DNA of 36,035 nt from Clostridia bacterium. Lineage in GTDB: Bacteria > Bacillota > Peptococcia > Peptococcales > BICA1-8. The position numbers and the translations under genes were made by a program. The notes beneath the pieces are model-generated. The model ran no database searches. It worked only from the letters and a program-made list of their open reading frames with translations, and had not been told where the DNA came from. Of this stretch, positions 32,558 to 36,035 are shown piece by piece. Location of the stretch: the NCBI GenBank assembly GCA_030154225.1, contig JASKKI010000020.1, positions 1 through 36,035 of the forward strand. Direction: 5' to 3'. Every line of letters begins with the position of its first letter. Position 1 is the stretch's first letter.

Positions 32558-34445
32558 AGAAGAAAACTTACCCAGGGCTTTAGATAGTGTACAGGGTTTG
32601 GTAGACGAAATAATTTTAGTTGACACAGGCTCGGAAGATAAAACACTGGATATAGCTCTTCAATATGGTGCTAAAACATATGTTATTCCTTGGCAGAATG
32701 ACTTTTCACTAGCCCGCAACTATGCTTTGGACCAGGCACAAGGAGAATGGATTCTTTTTTTAGATGCCGATGAAGAATTGAAAAATACAAACCTCGATTT
32801 GAAGAATTTTTTACAAAATTCTATAGAAGAAGGTTTTTTCTTAAAAATTATTAATATGTCAGAAGACCAAAATATTCTTAACAGTTTTGCCTTCCGGTTG
32901 TTTCGTAATAATCCTTTATATCGTTATGAAGGAAAAATCCATGAGCAAATTTTAGCAACAATTGAGCGATTAAAGCCCAATGCTGTAATTAATTGGTTGG
33001 ATATAGAAATATATCATTATGGTTACCTGGAGACCCAGGTTAAGACCAAAAATAAAGTGCAAAGAAATTTAGATATTTTATTAAATCAAACCCCCGAAAT
33101 TAAACAAACCTCTTTTTACTGCTTTAACTTAGGCATGGAATATTTAAGGCTTGGGGAACTTAGCGAAGCAGAAAAATGGTTGCAAGCAGGCTGGGAAAAG
33201 GTTGATACTAATCTAAGTTTTGCCCATCGTCTAGTTTTAAAATTAATTACCTGCCTATTCTTACAAGAAAAGTATGAAAAAGCTGTTTTGTACTGTCAAA
33301 AGGGAGAAGAATATTATTGTGATTATGCCGATTTATATTATTATCATGGGGCATCATTAATACAAATGGGGAAATTTGGAGAAGCCCGTAGTGTGTTAAA
33401 AATTGGTTTAGATAAAGGTAAAAGTCCGAGACATTATATTTCGGAAGCAGGTTGCGGTACTTATCTTAATTTTGAAGCTTTAGGAATTGTAGAAGAAGCC
33501 CATTTAAATTTTAACCTAGCAACTGATTATTTTTGGCAGGCACTTAAATTACATCCTAATGATAGCTATTACTTACAGCTTTTCTTAAGGAATTTAGTAA
33601 AAAGTGATTCTAATATCAGTGAATATTTAAAAAAATTAACATTTTTAAGCCAAGATGTTATACAAATAGGAGCGGAGTTTTTATTTAAGCTGGGTAAATA
33701 TACTATTGCCATTGAATTATTGGAACTCAAAAAAAATAATCAATCTAATTTTAGAACTCTTTTGAAAGCAAAAACCTATCTTATGTTGGGTACTCATGAT
33801 AAAGCTTTAGAACTATTACAAACTATTCCCGATGACATCGATTTAAGGAAAAAGGTAGTTTTTTATATCTGGATTATTTATTGGTTGCAAAATGATTCCC
33901 AGTTAGCAGAAGAACTTTTGCCAGAGATGAATGCACTTGATGCTGGGGTAGGAAAATTATTGGGTGAATTGCAGGAATACTTAAGTTCAGGAGTTTTAGA
34001 AAATTTTCAGGTTGAACTTTTAAATGAAGAAAAAAACATAGATTTAGTACTAAGTATAATTGAAGCCATTGCTGCTGTTTTAGGCCCTTCGGAACTTTTA
34101 GAAAAAGTAATTAGTCTTATAGAACAATTTGCAGATAAAAAGGTATTAACCAGTATAGCCAAATTACTTTATAAGCAAAAATTATATCCAAATTCTTTAA
34201 AATTTTTTCAAGAAAAAAATTTGAAATTCCTGGATATTGAGGCGATATTAGCTTTTATAGATCTTTTAGGAAATAAAGACCCTGTTTTAACAAATAAAAT
34301 CGTAAAAAATTTATTAGAACAAAATCCTAAATTAGCTAGAGGATATTTAATGGGCATGGATCTGTGGTTAAAAAACGCGGGAAAAGCAAATCTCCAAATT
34401 CAGAAAAAAATTGATTTACTCCGAAAAATACCACCAATATGCTAA
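32508..34445 (+). CDS. GT2 glycosyltransferase with TPR repeats, paralogue 2
   Basis: A 645-residue paralogue of the preceding protein. GT2 motifs are intact: LTLCMITKNEEENLPRALDS, EIILVDTGSEDKTLDIA, NDFSLARNYAL, FLDADEEL (Asp86-Asp88) and GKIHEQI. TPR-type helices follow (FNLGMEYLRLGELSEAEKWL, YYYHGASLIQMGKFGEARSVL and more). The ATG at 32508 lies behind GAGGAGG inside the end of paralogue 1, a 50-base overlap in another frame, which implies coupled translation. A terminator follows. Neither donor sugar nor acceptor can be told; the surface proteins encoded just upstream are the nearest candidates. Confidence 0.9.
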   Translation: MTFSKPFLTLCMITKNEEENLPRALDSVQGLVDEIILVDTGSEDKTLDIALQYGAKTYVIPWQNDFSLARNYALDQAQGEWILFLDADEELKNTNLDLKNFLQNSIEEGFFLKIINMSEDQNILNSFAFRLFRNNPLYRYEGKIHEQILATIERLKPNAVINWLDIEIYHYGYLETQVKTKNKVQRNLDILLNQTPEIKQTSFYCFNLGMEYLRLGELSEAEKWLQAGWEKVDTNLSFAHRLVLKLITCLFLQEKYEKAVLYCQKGEEYYCDYADLYYYHGASLIQMGKFGEARSVLKIGLDKGKSPRHYISEAGCGTYLNFEALGIVEEAHLNFNLATDYFWQALKLHPNDSYYLQLFLRNLVKSDSNISEYLKKLTFLSQDVIQIGAEFLFKLGKYTIAIELLELKKNNQSNFRTLLKAKTYLMLGTHDKALELLQTIPDDIDLRKKVVFYIWIIYWLQNDSQLAEELLPEMNALDAGVGKLLGELQEYLSSGVLENFQVELLNEEKNIDLVLSIIEAIAAVLGPSELLEKVISLIEQFADKKVLTSIAKLLYKQKLYPNSLKFFQEKNLKFLDIEAILAFIDLLGNKDPVLTNKIVKNLLEQNPKLARGYLMGMDLWLKNAGKANLQIQKKIDLLRKIPPIC

Positions 34446-34453
34446 ATACATAT

Positions 34454-34480
34454 AAAAACTGGCTATCTGACCAGTTTTTT
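34454..34480 (+). terminator. Terminator after paralogue 2
   Basis: AAAAACTGG (34454-34462) pairs with CCAGTTTTTT (34471-34480) around an 8-base loop (CTATCTGA); the right arm merges into the T-run. Confidence 0.85.
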
Positions 34481-34488
34481 ATGTTGTC

Positions 34489-34516
34489 ACTACTTATAAA
34501 TAAAATGCATATTTAA
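34489..34516 (+). promoter_or_regulatory. Possible sigma-K-like promoter for paralogue 3
   Basis: AC at 34489-34490, 17 bases, then GCATATTTAA with CATA at 34508-34511. The final pair is AA instead of TA, so a partial match. It sits just after the terminator and about 50 bases before the ATG. Confidence 0.4.
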
Positions 34517-34561
34517 AAGTATGGTAGAAGTAAGAAATATAAGTGTTTAAGGAGTCTTATT

Positions 34562-36035
34562 ATGTTAAATCCTTCTTTAAGTGTATGTCTCATTGTAAAA
34601 AATGAACAAAAGTTTATAAGAAGATGTTTAGAAAGTGTTAAAGATATTGCAGATGAAATTATTATTGTCGATACAGGCTCTACTGATTCTACTTTGGATA
34701 TAGTTAGGGAATATGGGGCAAAGGTTATTGAAAGCCAATGGTGTAACGATTTTAGCTATAGTAGAAATTTAGGATTGGAGGAAGCCAAGAGTCAGTGGAT
34801 TTTAGTATTGGATGGTGATGAAGAACTATGTAAAGATGATATAAAGATACTAAAAGAAGCACTGCAAATGCCTTTTGAAGGCTATAACCTTTCTCTAATT
34901 AATTATATTGACATTAACCAATGTGATTACGTTACTGATTATGTGTGTCGGTTGTTTAAAAATAATAAATTATATCGGTTTAAAAATCGTATTCATGAAG
35001 AAGTGTTCTCAAATATAGTTGAAAATAACGTTAATGAAGTAGTAGGTAATTTACCGGTAAGAATTTTTCATTATGGGTATGTAAAAGGTATTAATCAGAA
35101 AGAAAAAAACACACGAAATCTAAAACTATTAGAATTACAGCTACAAGAATGTTCTGAAGAAGATAAGCCTTATTATCTCTATGCTTTAGGAGTAGAGTAT
35201 TTTCAATCAGAACAGTTTGAAAAAGGTGAAGAACTTTTAAGGTTGGCCCTAGCAGGTACTCCTGCATCTACTACCGGGTTCCGCAGTGATTGTTATTTAA
35301 AGCTTATACTATGTCAACTTAATAAGAGGGAATATTATTTGGTAGAGGAAATTTTTCAAAAAGCTTTAGAAGAATACCCGGATTTTGTTGATTTATACTT
35401 TTTACGGGGGCAGGTTCTATATAATCAATTGCGTTTTTCCAAAGCTTTAAGCTATTTCAATAAGTGTTTAGCCCTTCCTTTATTACCTAAATATACTTCT
35501 GCAGCAGGAATAAACAGTTATAGAGCTTTATACTTCAAAGGCATGTGTCATTATTATCTGGGAAATTTTGCGGAAAGTGAAAAATGCTTTGCTCACAGTA
35601 TTAAAATTGAACCCAGTTATTTTTTATCTTTTAAAAGCTGGGTAGAGGTAAGGGTTAAGCTTAATAAGCCAATTGACTTAAAGGGAGATATTTTCCAAAA
35701 AAATACTTTCTATCTAAATGAAACTAGGAAAATTATGTGGCGCAGGGGTAGATGGCAGGAAGCTCGTAGATTATGGAAAAAAAGGAGTATATTAACTAAA
35801 CCCTATTCCTGCTTAATAACAGGGGAGTGTAAAGGATGTATTAAGATACCTGAAGTTTCCCAGGAAGATTTAACTAGTATATTTTTTGCCTACTGGTTTA
35901 ATGAGGGATGGGTTAAAGTAGAAAAATTTTTAAACCTATGTCCATATATTGTTTCTTGGGAAATTTTTTTGCAGGAATTGATAGAAGCCTTAGCAATATA
36001 TAAAGATATGGAAAATCTCTGGTTTATCAGTCAGT
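34562..36035 (+). CDS. GT2 glycosyltransferase with TPR repeats, paralogue 3 (3' end outside window)
   Basis: An open frame of 491 codons running off the right edge. The GT2 domain (about residues 1-215) has LSVCLIVKNEQKFIRRCLES, EIIIVDTGSTDSTLDIV, NDFSYSRNLGL, LDGDEEL (Asp84-Gly-Asp86, a DGD form of the usual DAD) and NRIHEEV. TPR-type helices follow (YYLYALGVEYFQSEQFEKGEELL, DLYFLRGQVLYNQLRFSKALSYF, YFKGMCHYYLGNFAESEKCF). Around residue 425 there is a CLITGECKGC cysteine cluster not seen in paralogues 1 and 2. The ATG follows AAGGAG by 7 bases. It has its own promoter region after the terminator, so it is a separate unit. Confidence 0.9.
   Translation, partial: MLNPSLSVCLIVKNEQKFIRRCLESVKDIADEIIIVDTGSTDSTLDIVREYGAKVIESQWCNDFSYSRNLGLEEAKSQWILVLDGDEELCKDDIKILKEALQMPFEGYNLSLINYIDINQCDYVTDYVCRLFKNNKLYRFKNRIHEEVFSNIVENNVNEVVGNLPVRIFHYGYVKGINQKEKNTRNLKLLELQLQECSEEDKPYYLYALGVEYFQSEQFEKGEELLRLALAGTPASTTGFRSDCYLKLILCQLNKREYYLVEEIFQKALEEYPDFVDLYFLRGQVLYNQLRFSKALSYFNKCLALPLLPKYTSAAGINSYRALYFKGMCHYYLGNFAESEKCFAHSIKIEPSYFLSFKSWVEVRVKLNKPIDLKGDIFQKNTFYLNETRKIMWRRGRWQEARRLWKKRSILTKPYSCLITGECKGCIKIPEVSQEDLTSIFFAYWFNEGWVKVEKFLNLCPYIVSWEIFLQELIEALAIYKDMENLWFISQ

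Noticed and set aside
1-36035. Transposons, prophage genes, CRISPR arrays, tRNA or rRNA genes
   Set aside because: No transposase, integrase, capsid or cas sequence, no regular spacer array and no tRNA-like cloverleaf with a TTCRANYC loop was noticed on reading both strands. The DnaD/DnaI pair could occur in phages, but no phage structural genes are near.

Overview
The window looks like chromosome of a low-GC, endospore-forming, respiring Firmicute of the clostridial type. The evidence is a complete gerA-type spore-germination operon, a DnaD/DnaI-type primosome gene pair, strong AGGAGG ribosome sites with frequent TTG and GTG starts, and a Tat-exported molybdoenzyme under apparent sigma-54 control. 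I cannot name the genus; the gene mix is reminiscent of the Desulfotomaculum/Peptococcaceae group. No rRNA, tRNA, CRISPR array or transposase was seen.

Region 1 (1-7640) is a regulated respiratory module. It starts with the 3' part of a histidine kinase gene and an NtrC-type response regulator. A terminator, direct repeats that could bind the activator, and a textbook GG-N10-GC sigma-54 promoter follow. Next comes an operon for an iron-sulfur subunit, an NrfD-type membrane subunit, a 1032-residue molybdopterin catalytic subunit and a small TatA. Gene order B-C-A resembles tetrathionate (ttrBCA) and selenate (srdBCA) reductases; the true substrate is not decidable here.

Region 2 (7700-15080) holds a membrane-anchored HtrA protease, the germinant-receptor operon (A, B and C subunits plus a small two-helix D-type protein), an M42 aminopeptidase and a 3' remnant of sfsA.

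Region 3 (15200-22280) holds a P-loop/Asp23 fusion protein, then a close-packed run: DnaD-like protein, DnaI-like helicase loader, M28 lipoprotein peptidase, MetE-like methyltransferase domain, small membrane transporter and a 29-residue ORF. A dihydrolipoamide dehydrogenase follows.

Region 4 (22285-36035) is the least ordinary part: a surface-glycan island. It contains two 5'-truncated ORFs meeting at a rearrangement junction, a two-domain glycosyltransferase, a SAM methyltransferase, a further glycosyltransferase, an orphan Cys-containing protein, a DNRLRE protein and a second protein sharing its C-terminal (DUF6385-like) module, and three tandem GT2-TPR glycosyltransferases, the last cut by the window end. 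Six transcription units here have AC-N16/17-CATA upstream, three with the full CATANNNTA of the mother-cell sporulation factor sigma-K. My working inference is a late-sporulation locus that builds and decorates a spore-surface protein layer.

A 110-nt intergenic element, 91 percent identical over 92 ungapped positions with a 43-nt identical core, occurs twice (7530-7641 and 24484-24593) and is not explained by any gene.
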